Assembly: GCA_963682175.1 (NCBI GenBank)
Contig: OY821779.1
Coordinates: 3,112,501-3,176,500 of the forward strand
Length of the DNA stretch: 64,000 nucleotides
Reading direction: 5' to 3'
Origin: Triglochin maritima
Lineage: Eukaryota; Streptophyta; Magnoliopsida; Alismatales; Juncaginaceae
Part shown: one piece after another, positions 1 to 11,145 of the stretch
How positions within the stretch are numbered: position 1 is the stretch's first letter
How the letters are laid out: each line of letters begins with the position of its first letter
Position numbers and translations under genes: made by a program
The notes under the pieces: model-generated
What the model saw: the letters and a program-made list of their open reading frames with translations, nothing else
Databases searched by the model: none
Told to the model about the DNA's origin: nothing

Positions 1-208
1 TTTAAGGACGACAGATTAGAGACCGACCCTGCAGTCTTATATGTTTCAACGCTTAAGGAATATAATTGAGCCCTTGCCTGACCATGACTACATTTCCAGC
101 CATAAATATGCATGCATGTTTGGATACAGAGCTAATTACACAAAATACAAAAAAGGTAATCATAATCCTGACGTAACTAACATAAGACAATGAGTTAATT
201 GACTATAC

Positions 209-1423
209 CTTCATTGGCTTCCACACACTCCATGGCTAAGTCAATTGCGGATTTCTTGTATCCAACCACCACTACCTTCTTCCCTTTCATGAGCTCCTGA
301 GACTGTTGCCTGTCTAATTTGCAGTAATCCATGGAGTGCATCACCTTTCCACTAAATACCTCCAATCCCTTACCCTTGGGGAACACTGGCATACTGGGTA
401 TGTCCCCATACTTACCAATACACATCACCACAAACTCAAACTTGTGCCACTGCATGTCACCAACAATATTCAGTAATTCACCCAATAAAGATTAACTGTA
501 CTATACAGTTCTCTACTGATGGTTTTGATTGTCATGGAGGACAGATGACATCAAAGTTAGTAATTGAAGCTTGCAAGTTCCAAATATAGTAAACATGATA
601 ACCAATCGAAGTTCAAACTAGTTGATGTGAAGACATTGGAATCACTAAGAAATTTCCTTCCATTTCAAAAGTAACATGAACTCTACTTTATAAGTTACAA
701 TTGAGTATTGCAGATAAACTGTTTTTAAGTTCATTAGAGGGACCAAAGTAAAGACTGGAAAGAATACTAATTAACAATGATCATCAACTAGGTTAACTCA
801 GTTGCTAGATCTTTATTCTTGGATCTGTTTATAGCAATGTCATACAATCTAATGTGAGTTGCATTTTAAAATTTAAATAAAAAATACATAATACTATAAA
901 AAAATAGTGGTGGTTGTATTTGTTCATGCATGCATGCACGCATGCAAATTAAAACCCTATATGGATGTACCTGAATTTCCTGTGAACCCTGACTAAGAAC
1001 ACCAACTTCCCACATAGTCTGGCCGGACAAGAGATGTCTACTTGACACCCACTCTCCATTCCCATTCTTCTCTCCAACAAATCTAACCTCCACCACCTTA
1101 GCCTTCAACTTGATGTTCTTCCACAAGTCAAAGCGGGTGGCATATCCGTAGAGATACTCCAAGATCTCAGCATGGGAAGGGAAGGAGGTATCGTTCCGAT
1201 CCTCCCACCGATAATCGGAGAACTCGTAGTCCATTCGAGGAGTCTGAAGCCTGGTGGAGCGATAGGAGCAGTGCTTCCACACTCCTCCGATAGAGTCTGT
1301 CGCCTCGAACACCACCGGATTGAATCGTGAAAGCACCTTGGAGGCCACTAGCCCACTTATTCCGGCACCTATTATCACCAATTTCGGCTCGTGATGGCCG
1401 GAGTAGGGAGCATAAGCCACCAT
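209..1423 (-). CDS. Flavin-containing monooxygenase (FMO1-like), 5' part, gene continues left of the window
   Basis: Class B flavin monooxygenases use FAD and NADPH to oxygenate small nucleophiles; the plant FMO1-type clade acts in defence and related metabolism. Two exons are visible: 971-1423 (151 codons, phase 0) and 209-449, joined as ...QEIQ|WHKFEF.... Donors read CAG|GTACAT and GAAG|GTATAG; the acceptor is ACATGCAG|TGG. Visible motifs are the FAD-binding GAGISGL near residue 20, EATDSIGGVWKH, the family signature FSGKVMHSMDY, and the second nucleotide-binding block VVVVGYKKSAIDLA. That block has GYKKSA rather than a canonical GxGxxG, as I recall for other plant FMO1-like proteins. The start is the ATG at 1423, just before the first conserved block. 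No later exon is recognisable in 1-207, which I read as intron. About 230 of the usual roughly 500 residues are present. The substrate is unknown. No break is seen, but the missing 3' half means an intact gene cannot be proven. Confidence 0.88.
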
Positions 1424-1532
1424 TATGTATGGCTAAGTTTTGTACTAAGTATAAATATCTCTAGTTCTCAACCCTATATATGTGTGTTGTGTGTTTTGAA
1501 GGTGAGGTGTGTGATGAGTAGCGGGAACAAGT

Positions 1533-1542
1533 GTTTATATAC
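1533..1542 (-). promoter_or_regulatory. Probable TATA box of the FMO gene
   Basis: On the minus strand this reads GTATATAAAC, 110 bp upstream of the FMO start codon. That leaves room for a leader of roughly 80 bases. The assignment rests on sequence and spacing only. Confidence 0.5.
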
Positions 1543-2204
1543 ATGAGGCACGTGATTGCATGTGATGGGCACATGAGGTTGGCTTGCGATCAAATTTTCT
1601 TGTCCTTACTTCTCGTCCCTCTTTTTGTCTTGACATCTTCTATGATATATAGATATTTATTGGACTAGCAATACATTCCCACCTTGAGTTGATTTAGGTG
1701 ATGATATAGTCGCATGGTTAAATGGACAATATATGAAAAGAAAAGAATACATCTAAGTCTGCTCCCAACTTAAACCAAATGATGTAGGTTGTTACTTTAG
1801 CCAAGTAACTAAGTCGAATATCAGGAGGGCAAGATAGGTAATTGTGTCTTTGGGAATTAACCATAATTCACCTCTTTCATTAATTGTTTGCAACATCTCA
1901 GAACCAATTCCAAACTTTTGTCTCTCATTCATATTGATATATAGTTTGTATGAACTCAGGTTACAATGATGACAAATAACATGCATAAATCATGGGAACT
2001 ACTAAACGTCGCCCCAAAACTACTTAAATCGCCTCTTCAAATTACCAAATTACCCTTAACAATATATTTAATACCCATATCGTCCCGTGTCTTCAAACAA
2101 GGTTTTTGACTCAGTTTTACTAACATTCCTAGTACCAACACCACGAAAATGTCTCGCGAAACACCTAGATCAGGCGAAGTAACGGAGACAGATTTTTTTT
2201 TCCG

Positions 2205-2432
2205 ACTCGGGCGTCTGGCTAAGACGCCTGCACCATCGTGGAGGCGTCTGGCTAAGACGCCTCCACCATGGTTGAGGCGTCTTATCCAGACGCCTCCACG
2301 ATGGTCCAGGCGTCTTAGCCAGACGCCTATACCATGGTCTAAGCGTCTAGCTAAGACGCCTCAACCATGGTGGAGGCGTCTTAGCCAGACGCCTCAACGA
2401 TGGTACAGACGTCTTAGCCAGACGTCCGGTTT
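2205..2432. repeat. Tandem palindromic GGCGTCT...AGACGCC array, first block
   Basis: Successive units of about 34-36 bp each contain a hairpin of the form GGCGTCT-(TAGCC or GGCTA)-AGACGCC, separated by short variable spacers often containing CCATGG. The array is flanked by poly-T and TCCGGACGTC-like sequence at both ends in inverted orientation, so the whole block can fold. A 102-codon open frame runs through it (2149-2457), but its protein is only a translation of the repeat. Confidence 0.8.
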
Positions 2433-2834
2433 TTTTTTAATTTTTTTGTCAAATTAAAATTATACGGTGTGTTATCTCAAATTATTTGACGTTTCTTTGC
2501 AAGTTTTCGGTGGTAACCGGTCGGATTACAATGAGTTTTTTTGCAAGTGATGAAGATTCAAAAAAATTCCAGATCCAACATTTTTTAAGTTCCAAAATCC
2601 CCCGGTGGTAAAACATCCTGACTTACAAATACCACCTCGACAGGTCGTTCGGGGGTCAGAAATTTTTTGGATTTTGAAATTGTTGGATCTGGAAATTTTT
2701 GAATTTTCGGTGTACCGAAAGAGTATCGGTCATCCGAATATAGTAATTATTAACTTATTAATTAATTAATTTAACAATTATCTAAATTTATAATCAATTA
2801 TCTTTTTAAAAAAATAATAAAAAATAATAATAAA

Positions 2835-3065
2835 TTACGGGCGTCCAACGGAGCCGCCCCACATAAGAGGGGGCGTCTTGCTAAGACGCCTCCCCCATGG
2901 GGGAGGCGTCTTACACAGACGCTTGTCCCATGGGCGGAGCGTCTGGGTAAAACGCCTCCCCGATGGGTAAGGCGTCTGGGTAAAACGCCTCCCCATGGGG
3001 GAAGCGTCTTAGCCAGACGCCCCCTCCTACGTGGGGGTGGCTCCTTCGGACGCCCGTAATTTTTT
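2835..3065. repeat. Second palindromic GGCGTCT block with 230-bp foldback structure
   Basis: The outer arms read TTACGGGCGTCC...GGAGCCGCCCC on the left, and the complement of GGGGGTGGCTCC...GGACGCCCGTAA on the right. Between them are five or six GGCGTCT/AGACGCC hairpin units. It uses the same core motif as the block at 2205-2432 and lies in the same transposon. Confidence 0.78.
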
Positions 3066-3303
3066 TTATTATTTTTTATTAAAAAGATGTTAGATATTTT
3101 ACCAGATTCGAGTACACTGGGGCGTTCGTTGGTTCATTACTGACCTCCAAAACATTATTTTTTATGATTATAAGAGGAATATGAAGAGAGATGTGTGATA
3201 GGAGGGTAAAATGTCGCGTTATAGCAGTAGAAATGAGAGAATGACAAAATGGTAATTTCAAGGGGCGATTTAAGTAATTTTGGGACGATGTTTAGCAATT
3301 CAG

Positions 3304-3896
3304 TAAATCATTGGAAGAAAAAAATTAGAGGTAAACATGTACTGATACATTTCTGGAAGACCAAGGATATTTTTCAAAAGCTGTGTGTAAATAAAAACTC
3401 GTTTTTTTCAAGACAATGATTGACCAAGCATATATGGGACAAAAATGGTAGAACACAACTACAATTCACACGCGTGTGCTTGTAATATCTCCACAACAAT
3501 TCAACGGAAATCACCTTTTTAATATGTAAAACTACACCTTAGAAACATATATTTCATGGTGTACCTTAAGAGAAAAACCTTTCTTCTATGGTGAAGGTGT
3601 CATTTTTCCTTTTATTTCCCAGATGTGCTTTTTAACGGCCATTTATTCATTTTGTTCGTCCATGTGTACGTGGAATGGAAAGTATTGGTGGATATAATTA
3701 TTAATCATTTGGAGATTCTTTTTTTATTTTCTGGTTTTTGTTAGAGATATTTGTGCTTCATTAACTATGTTACAATTAAAGCAAATTTGGTTAGCAATTG
3801 CAAGCTTTGATTGTTATCCTTTATCTACTTTAAAACTTCAGTAAATGCTTGGGTGAATGGTAAATATGGGCATTGCAGTTGATCTATTATAGATTG

Positions 3897-3948
<52 letters not shown>

Positions 3949-4221
3949 TTTCTTTTTCTTTACTTTTGCCTGAGCAAGTTAGGGTATGTAATCATGTATA
4001 GCTTACAAATGAAATCTGCGCACAATCTTGCACTTATTATCATTCGATCCTTGGCATAATAATTCCAAAACTATGTATTCTCTACTAAGCTAGCTTTTGT
4101 TGAGAAGTGTTATGTATTTCCATTCCATATTAAAACTGAAATTAATTCTGACACCCCCTTGCAATTGTTGCCTTGATTATTTTTTGTCTCAACGAACGAA
4201 AAAAAGAGAGGCAAAGAGTAG
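3304..4221. other. Gene-free stretch with an (AT)n microsatellite
   Basis: I see no gene here. A pure AT dinucleotide run of about 47 bp occupies roughly 3898-3945. The rest is AT-rich sequence without recognisable coding potential or clear repeat boundaries. Confidence 0.6.
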
Positions 4222-4226
4222 CTATC

Positions 4227-4954
4227 CGTTGATATTTGGTTTGTAGATTTGTTAAGTACAGTAAAACATGGAGATTCGGTCGACTGGAAGAGAAGTTCGG
4301 TAGACCGGAAATTGCCAAAGTGTGCCAGAATTAGTCGAACAGTGAGTTTCGGTCCACCAGTGCGGGGCACACGGTCGACCATAAACTTCCAAAACCTTCA
4401 GGGCTCTGACCGAAGCGAGGATCGGTCGACTAGCACGGGGATCGCGGTCGACCGAATTGTGGTGGTTATGCGCAAAACCGTATACTGGTCAACTGTTGCA
4501 GATGATTTTGCCCACGATCTGCATGTTTCTTTGTACGGTTTTAGCCTATTATAAAATGGACTTTCGCTCTAATTTTGTAAGATAACACATACAACTTATT
4601 TCCTTGAGAGAGATTAGACTACAGAGAGATCTAGAGTGTTTTAGGAGACATATTGCTTCCAAACGTTTGTAATCTTGGTGACTTCTCTAGTTGGAGAAGT
4701 GCAAGAAAGGAAAGGAAACACGCAGGAGACCCCCCAAGGAAGTAGGTACGTTACCGAACCTTGTAAAACACGTGTGTCGTGGATTACTTCAGGTGTCTGT
4801 TTGCGTTTGCTTGTGATTTCCATCTTATTTGCGTGTTTGTTGCTTGAAGTTTGAGAGAAACCAGTAGTTTAAATTCTACAGCAATATTTAGTATACCGCT
4901 TGTGCACCTTAATCTGTATCTTGTTAGTAGCGTTGTTAGAATCATCTCCCAACA
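4227..4954 (+). mobile_element. Solo LTR, family A, with perfect 5-bp target duplication CTATC
   Basis: The direct repeat CTATC lies at 4222-4226 and 4955-4959. The LTR begins CGTTGATATT (first T of the usual TG lost) and ends CTCCCAACA. A U3-like part (4277-4454) carries paired CGGTCGACCG palindromes, followed by a TATA-like TTATAAAATGG near 4549 and a U5-like part. A second copy of the family lies in reverse at 13152-14068, and the two align through R and U5, for example around GCAGGAG and ACCTTGTAAA. No internal region or coding sequence is attached, so this is a solo LTR left by recombination. Confidence 0.85.
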
Positions 4955-5045
4955 CTATCACTATCAAAATCAACAAGGGTGCAGTAGACCAGAATGCTTA
5001 AGTTACACAGCAAGAAGAAGAATATTAGCTTATGATGAAATCTAG

Positions 5046-5239
5046 ACCTCTTTGCCTATAATCAATCCAGATCCTAACTCGGGAAATGATGAAGTAAGAT
5101 CTAAATTGGGCTTTGGTATCTAGTTAAGGTGTCAGCCTAATTAAGATTTAATGGTATCCAATCCAGACTCCACAGTCCAACGTCCAGAATCTCGACCAGA
5201 CTTTCTGGACCGAATCTGTTCCAGAGTCCACAGTGTAGC
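5046..5239 (+). repeat. Left half of an LTR (family E) interrupted by another LTR
   Basis: This segment carries blocks like CCAGAATCTCGACCAGACT and GTTCCAGAGTCCACAG. They resume directly after the insertion, at 7282. The two halves join cleanly at the duplicated GTAGC, so family E was present before the family D LTR inserted. The outer 5' boundary is not clear. Confidence 0.65.
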
Positions 5240-5936
5240 TGTAGGATTCTAGCCTAATCCTAATCCTAATTGTGCTTTGTGGTTGATTAGGTGGTGATTA
5301 GAGGAGATTAGAGATGGACGGCTGGGATTGAGAGGAGATGGAATTGATGGCTTGGATTGAAGTTGGATGGATGAGGGGTTGAGATGGTTGGGATGAGATG
5401 AGTGGTGGAGATGGAGAGGTATGGATTGGATGGTTAGTATTGGAAGGTGAGAGATATTATTGGTTTTCCCTCTCCCTCTCTCTCTCAGTGCTCACGTCTC
5501 TCTCTCTCTCACATTCTCTCCCTCTCTCAGTGCACTCCGGCGAGGAAGAAGAAGGTTCTCCGGCGTAGGGAGGATCGGCGAGTGGTTGGCGGTTGGAGGT
5601 GAGTTCTTTGTTTTGCCAACCCGTCCCTTTGTTATTTTCGCTCTCTCGACCTCACGTGTCTGTCGTCGTGGTGGTAGAGTTGGTGGAGGTTGCCGGAGGT
5701 GGAGCTGCGAGTGAGGATCGTTGAGGAGGTGTTTGATCGTCGTTTGGACGCGAGAGTCGTCGACGGATCGTTTTGGGGAGGCGCGCTCGTGGAGGCGTCG
5801 TCGCGGTTCTTATAGGGTCTCTTCAGACCTTTAGGTATGTCAAGCTCGCTCACTTAATCACCGTGAGTATTTGGAAGTCGACGGTAGGCCGTTCGGCTCG
5901 TCGCGAGTAAATGTGCAGCAGATTTCACTGCCTGAT

Positions 5937-6343
5937 CGGTCGACCGGTTTGTGCAAACGGTCGACCGTTCGTGAAGAGAATTCGGGCTCTGCCTCAAATC
6001 GGTCGAACGATGCTTGTGGGGCGGTCGACCGATCGTGCATAGGAGGCAAGTCTGGAGAGATTCGGTCGACCGGGTCCCCTTTGCCGGTCGACCGTGTGCA
6101 CTGTCTTAAGTCGGTTGGGGGGCGTAGACTATATAAACGGTCGACCGCTCTTTGATCTCGTCCGACCGTGACTTAAGTGGACTTGTGGTCGGTTCGACCG
6201 AATGTGGGTTCGGTCGACCGGACCTGCGTGTTGAGCGTGAGAACGCTCTGGCTGAAATCGGTCGACCGATGGAGTGCCGGTCGAAGTGGATTGCCCTGTA
6301 TTTGCTTGATTCGGTCGACCGGGACTTTTGGTTCGGTCGACCG
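5937..6343. repeat. Paired-palindrome array CGGTCGACCG in LTR family D
   Basis: Motif starts fall at 5937/5958, 6000/6022, 6063/6085, 6138/6159, 6191/6211, 6259/6278 and 6312/6334. The two members of each pair are 19-22 bp apart; pairs recur every 53-75 bp. Most copies are perfect or one to two bases off. Confidence 0.85.
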
Positions 6344-6449
6344 TTTGTGTCCTGTTTTGCACTATGGAGGTGCTGTGGTCGTGGTTGTCCGTGTGGGACG
6401 AGTCGTGGTGCCGATGTTCTTCCGGCAAGTGGGTGAGGTGCACGAGGGT

Positions 6450-6855
6450 TGCGGTGGTTGGTTGAAATTAGACATGGAGCCCCGTAACCGTGTGAGAGCT
6501 GCGGTTGGTTGAAAATAGACCTGGAGCCCAGCTAGTTTGTACGTAGTGGGTTGAAAATTAGACTGGAGCTCCGTAGTGCGTTCGGGTTGGTTGAAAATAG
6601 ACCTGGAGCCTGAGCAGGGACCGCGTGTAGGGGTTGGTTGAAAATAGACCTGGAGCCCTTATATGTTTGGGTTGGTTGAAATTAGACCTGGAGCCCTTGG
6701 TCGTGTCGTGGTAGCTGTGGTTAGTTGAAATTAGACCTGGAGCCCAGCTTGGCGACGTGTGTGAGTCGCGGCGGTTGGTTGAGATTAGACCTGGAGCCCC
6801 GTGACTGTGTGGGTGCGGCGGTTGGTTGAGATTAGACCTGGAGCCCCGTACCGGT
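6450..6855 (+). repeat. Nine-copy irregular tandem repeat, core GGTTGAAATTAGACCTGGAG
   Basis: The core recurs at about 6452, 6503, 6548, 6584, 6633, 6670, 6718, 6771 and 6820, ending in GGAGCCC in most copies. Spacing varies from about 35 to 53 bp because the sequence between cores is not conserved. It lies within the family D LTR, downstream of the palindrome array. Confidence 0.8.
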
Positions 6856-7276
6856 GGTGTGTCTTGTGATGGAGTTGAGAGCCCTGGTGCTGGGCGTGTT
6901 GTGATGCTTTTCTTGTTGAGTAGAATTGCATGCTAGGATGCTTTTATTTCGTACATTTAGAGTTTGGCATACGGGGTTTCCTTCTGGAAACTCAGGCATT
7001 GTTGCATGTTTACTTTCAGGCCGTGATCGGCATTAGGGGGTGGTGACCGAGGAGAGGAGCACCGCTACCGGATCCAGCTTTCTCTCAGTTGAGGTCGTGT
7101 GATTACTGTTTCCTTGTATATGCTTTTGATGTAATCATAACTTTTGTATACTCTGATGTTCACATATATATATATATGATATATGTCGGTGCACCTGTGT
7201 TCTTTTATTGCGTAATATCCTCTGTTGATTTGAGTGTTTAAAATTTTAAATTTTCCGCTGCTTTGAGGATGTTACA

Positions 7277-7745
7277 GTAGCATCCAGAATCGCGATCAGA
7301 CTCAGTCCAATGTCCAGAATCTCGATCAAACTTTCTGGACTGAATATGTTCCAAAGTCCACAATCCAGCGTCTAGAATCTCAATCAGACTCTCTGGATTG
7401 AATCTGGTCCACAGTCCAGCGTCCAAAAGTCTTGTCCAGATGTCTGTTTGTTCAGAAATTGGTCTGATTGTATTAGATATCATCCTTGTATTCAGCTGGT
7501 TTGTTCGACAATCCGATTACCTGAGTAATCTGGGTATAAATACTGTAACAATTGACTAAAACCCTAATGGAAAAAAACTAATCTCCATGCTTTCTTCTCC
7601 ACCGCACCGTCTTCCTAACCCTAATTTCTTCGTCTCCCTCCTAGGGTTTCTCCTTGTGCATGTTCTCTAACCCTCTTTAAGGTTAATTCAATTCCGCTGC
7701 TTCCACCTCCTTGGTGGAATTCTTGCAATCACAAGTTGATCAACT
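7277..7745 (+). repeat. Right half of interrupted LTR, family E, with TATA-like box
   Basis: It continues the CCAGAATCTCGATCAGAC repeat blocks (7283, 7314, 7370) of 5046-5239. A TATAAATA box follows at 7535-7542, then a transcript-leader-like region with AACCCTAATTTCTTCG and CCGCTGCTTCCACC. The downstream end is approximate. No coding region is attached. Confidence 0.6.
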
Positions 7746-9414
7746 TCCTCTAATATGAAATGAAAATTATTTGTACGTTCTATCATATTTTTAAAATTGA
7801 ACTATACCACTTTGCAGACGTGAGTGAACACTATGCTATTCTAAATTTCTAACGTGTGTTTCCCAACTGCTAAGGTAGGATGGAGAGGCAGACTCAATCT
7901 CCACTCCTGTTACAACTCATGGTCGACGAAATATTTAGTTATGCATGCATCTCACCTTAAAAATTAAATTGATCCTACCACTTATCAAAATACAAATATT
8001 TCCAACATAGTAGTTCAGTCGTCCCCTTTCTCTATGTCATGACTCATGAGTCTCACTAGTGCATGTTGAGAAGAGTCCCATAATGGATGATTGAGATTGC
8101 TTTTGCTACTTATAAGATTTTGGATGATAATTCGATCCGCTCATGCTCATCACCAAATAATTTTAAGTTAAATATCAGTAATTTAGCAGTATCTCCAAGA
8201 ATGCAGTAACAACGCCAAAGAAGTCAAGTTATGTGGACGAGCAATCAATAACAAAATCATTGATTGTCCTACTAATATCGCCCAATAGGAATAGTGTCTG
8301 CATGTGTCACACCCCCGCACACACAATATCAATTTTCGCAGGACGTCTGGTGCAGTAAAATGCAAACTCAAACTGGAATCAAGCCTGAGGAGTTTGGGGA
8401 CATGGCGCAGCGTACGGTGAAATCGACGTCGTATCTTAACTGTTTAAATGATTAGTCGGTATGCTTCCACGTATATCAGCAATTCACACATTGTCTTTTG
8501 AATAATAATGTTGTGCAATTAATGTGTCCAAATCAACATTTGTACTGTATTGAAGACACTCAATTTGTAGTGTATTGAAGACACTAAGGGATGATTCTGT
8601 GACAAAAAGGAAAGGAACAAACCACTCAGCTTTCATCATTCAATGCAATCTTACGTCTGAAAATAATGAAACCTCTCTCTTTCTTTGTGAACATGAACAC
8701 ATAGATATATTTCGTGAAGGACACCAAATATTCAAAGCCGAATATATGAACCAGGTAAATAATGCTGCGATGTATGGCTTCCTCATGTTCAGACCAGAGA
8801 AATTATGATACCAGGTTTGATAGAAATTTATTTGGTGTCCACACGTGATCCAACTCTTTCGCCTTTTGCTACCATACACAATCGTATCTTTGGTGAATTG
8901 GTTTTGCAATTTGCAAAGTTTTTAACGAAAACAATGATGGAGTGGACCCTTTAAACAATAGAGGTGCATGCAAGTAAAACAATTAAGATTCAATGTGTAC
9001 ACAAGTAAATACCAGAAACACGGATGCACATGACTAGTTATGACATGATGAAGGTGCACAAAACGAATTCACCGTTGTATCTTTAGTCTTTGCTTCTATA
9101 TATGTCATCTCCTTGTGGTTAAGTCTTGTTAGTTAAATCAGCAATTACTACGGTAGTGTTGGAGAGGTTTTATATACATTCTCTTGAAGTTGTAACATGT
9201 CATTTGAATATTATCTAATTAGCTTGCTATAGCTTAATAATATAATGTATATTTTCATTTTATTAGTTTGTAATATTTGACCAATTGATACTAACTCATT
9301 TAGTAAATCTTCTACGTTCAAGTAGTCAAAAATAAAGTTTACGACCTCGTTCTGATTAGGTTTCTTTCTCATCAGGTTCCAAGTCATGAATGGTCAAATA
9401 TCTAACAAGGGTAT
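7746..9414. other. Gene-free stretch
   Basis: AT-rich sequence. Short open frames at 8183-8371, 8575-8808 and 8640-8909 show no recognisable protein. I see no repeat with clear ends. Confidence 0.55.
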
Positions 9415-9887
9415 TGTAATGTCCTGTCTCCGAACCTGCATCAAGCGTCCGTCAACATGAGTCTTTTGTTTCACTACACTCATCTATTGTCAGAAAACTT
9501 AAATTGGTTAGTGTTGTGGTAATAGACTCATATCTATATAACTCACCCTCAACATTCTTATGTTAGACGATGTGAAACTATTATTAAAATGTTATAATTA
9601 CCTCACTTGAACATTTAACGTCATCGTCAAGATCAAGTCATAATCAATCACCAAATGTTGTGGTATTCTAGAGGTAGTTCATATACCTTCTTTTGTTTCT
9701 TGATTGGATGCTCTTGGAAATCATTATAACATAAAAAAATTGTGTGAGTTATATAGACATGAGTCTACTACCACAACACTAACTATTTTTTACGTTTTGT
9801 GACAATAGGTAGGTGTTATGGAATTGTGAACTCATGAGTGATTAACCAGACTCAAACTCTATGAGGGTTCGAGAACGGAACGTTACA
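9415..9887. mobile_element. Foldback element, about 470 bp, with arms over 100 bp
   Basis: The left end TGTAATGTCCTGTCTCC is matched in inverted orientation by the right end GAGAACGGAACGTTACA. Further in, CTATTGTCAGAAAAC...TTAGTGTTGTGGTAATAGACTC (9485-9548) pairs with its complement at 9743-9810. There is no coding capacity. A matching target duplication is not obvious, so the exact ends are tentative. Confidence 0.6.
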
Positions 9888-11113
9888 TGTATTCCTTATG
9901 TTAACGTACGAAATGTAGTTATTTCATGGATCTCTTGTACTCTTCAAGCCATAATGTAAAATCATAACCCCTATATAATCATTCATCCATCTTGCATGAA
10001 AGAACTTACCTAATATGTAGACGCTACAGTGTAATTTCGTTGTGTTTCTGCGTTAATGTCCATTTTGATTGTTTCTTTTCAAACTTCCACGTGGGAGGAA
10101 CGAGGAACATACCTAGTTTTTCATTTGAATTCAAACTGTATTCATTTGGAATTGTAAGGGTATGCAAGTACATGTAGGTATCTACGTAGCATTATCTACA
10201 GCAAACCATGTAGCATTAATTAAAATGGAAAATGTACTAACTTAATACAGTTTGAATTTCAAGCCCATGAGGTGAACTAACTTAATATGTACTAATATAA
10301 TTGGATTTTTCATACTTTTGGCCTAGAAGTACAAATATAATTGGATTTTTCACTCGTTTGAGTAGATATTTTCGATTCAGGTGGTAATCAAGTATGTTTA
10401 AAAAAAAATCTAACAGATGAAAAATGGAAAAGTATTCGTTTTTATCCCAACATGTGGGTTTTTAATCAAAGCCCCAGAATTGGGACCTTACACAGGGAGA
10501 TAAGATGGGCCTAAACTGGGCTCTAGTTTGTTTGGGCCTCATCTACTAAAACGACCCTGACTGAGGCCCAATAGTGGTTGCCCGGTCCCTGTTTGAAGTT
10601 TTAACTCCTTTAATAAAAATTTAAAAAGTCAGATCTTGCCTTTCACATTCAGTTTTTTAACACACTTTCAATTTTACGTTTACCAACTACCCTGGACGCA
10701 GTATTGATTTTTTTGGGTCAACTTTATTTGAGTTTTTCGCCCTTTTGTTACTCAAAAGGTATCAAGAAAATATATTCTTTGCTCAATTGGAAAATTTGGG
10801 AAAATGAAAACAAGTATAATTCCATTTCCTTTAGACCAAAATCTGTTCGTTCTCTGTGCTCATGAAATCTACTGGAAAATATTGTCTAGTTGCCATTTAT
10901 GCTCATAAAAAAATGTCTTGCATTTTTTAAAAATAATGGTCCTCAAGAATATTGAACAATGTCACATTTATAAGGTTTCAGGAAGCTTTTTTTTGCGTTT
11001 GCCACAATATTTAAGTAACTCAAATTCATTTTTTGCATTATGAAAGAAAATATGAAAAGTTTGAGTTTGGTTGGATAAAAAAAAGTTGCAATTGAAGCCT
11101 AACGAGTATATAT

Positions 11114-11145
<32 letters not shown>

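Larger units (their letters stand above)
1994..3303. mobile_element. Non-autonomous foldback DNA transposon (MULE-like) with 8-bp target duplication
   Basis: The element is bounded by a perfect direct repeat TAAATCAT (1986-1993 and 3304-3311). Its ends are long, imperfect inverted repeats sharing blocks such as CTAAACRTCG and ACTTAAATCGCC over about 60 bp. There is no transposase. The interior is built of inverted repeats: an array of GGCGTCT/AGACGCC palindromes (2205-2432), a foldback of about 150 bp around 2555-2710, and a second palindromic GGCGTCT block (2835-3065). Long terminal inverted repeats with 8-9 bp duplications fit Mutator-like or foldback elements; 8 bp would also fit hAT. The superfamily is therefore uncertain, while mobility is well supported by the duplication. 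Confidence 0.82.
5240..7276 (+). mobile_element. Large solo LTR, family D (2037 bp), nested in family E, target duplication GTAGC
   Basis: The direct repeat GTAGC lies at 5235-5239 and 7277-7281. The LTR begins TGTAGGATTC and ends GATGTTACA. Inside are a CT-rich stretch (5462-5530), an array of seven paired CGGTCGACCG palindromes (5937-6343), and nine copies of a GGTTGAAATTAGACCTGG-type repeat (6450-6850). Length and 3' end style resemble large Gypsy-type LTRs, but no coding region remains to prove this. Several open frames in it, on both strands, are translations of the palindromes and are not genes. Confidence 0.85.

Noticed and set aside
1..207. A third exon of the FMO gene
   Set aside because: No translation in this stretch gives the block expected after the second exon, so it is taken as intron.
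2149..2457. 102-codon open frame with repeating RRLSQTP / RRLAKTP residues
   Set aside because: It is a translation of the GGCGTCT palindrome array inside a non-autonomous transposon, with no independent sign of coding.
5871..6512. Several overlapping open frames on both strands
   Set aside because: They are by-products of the stop-poor CGGTCGACCG array; both strands read open because the motif is its own complement.
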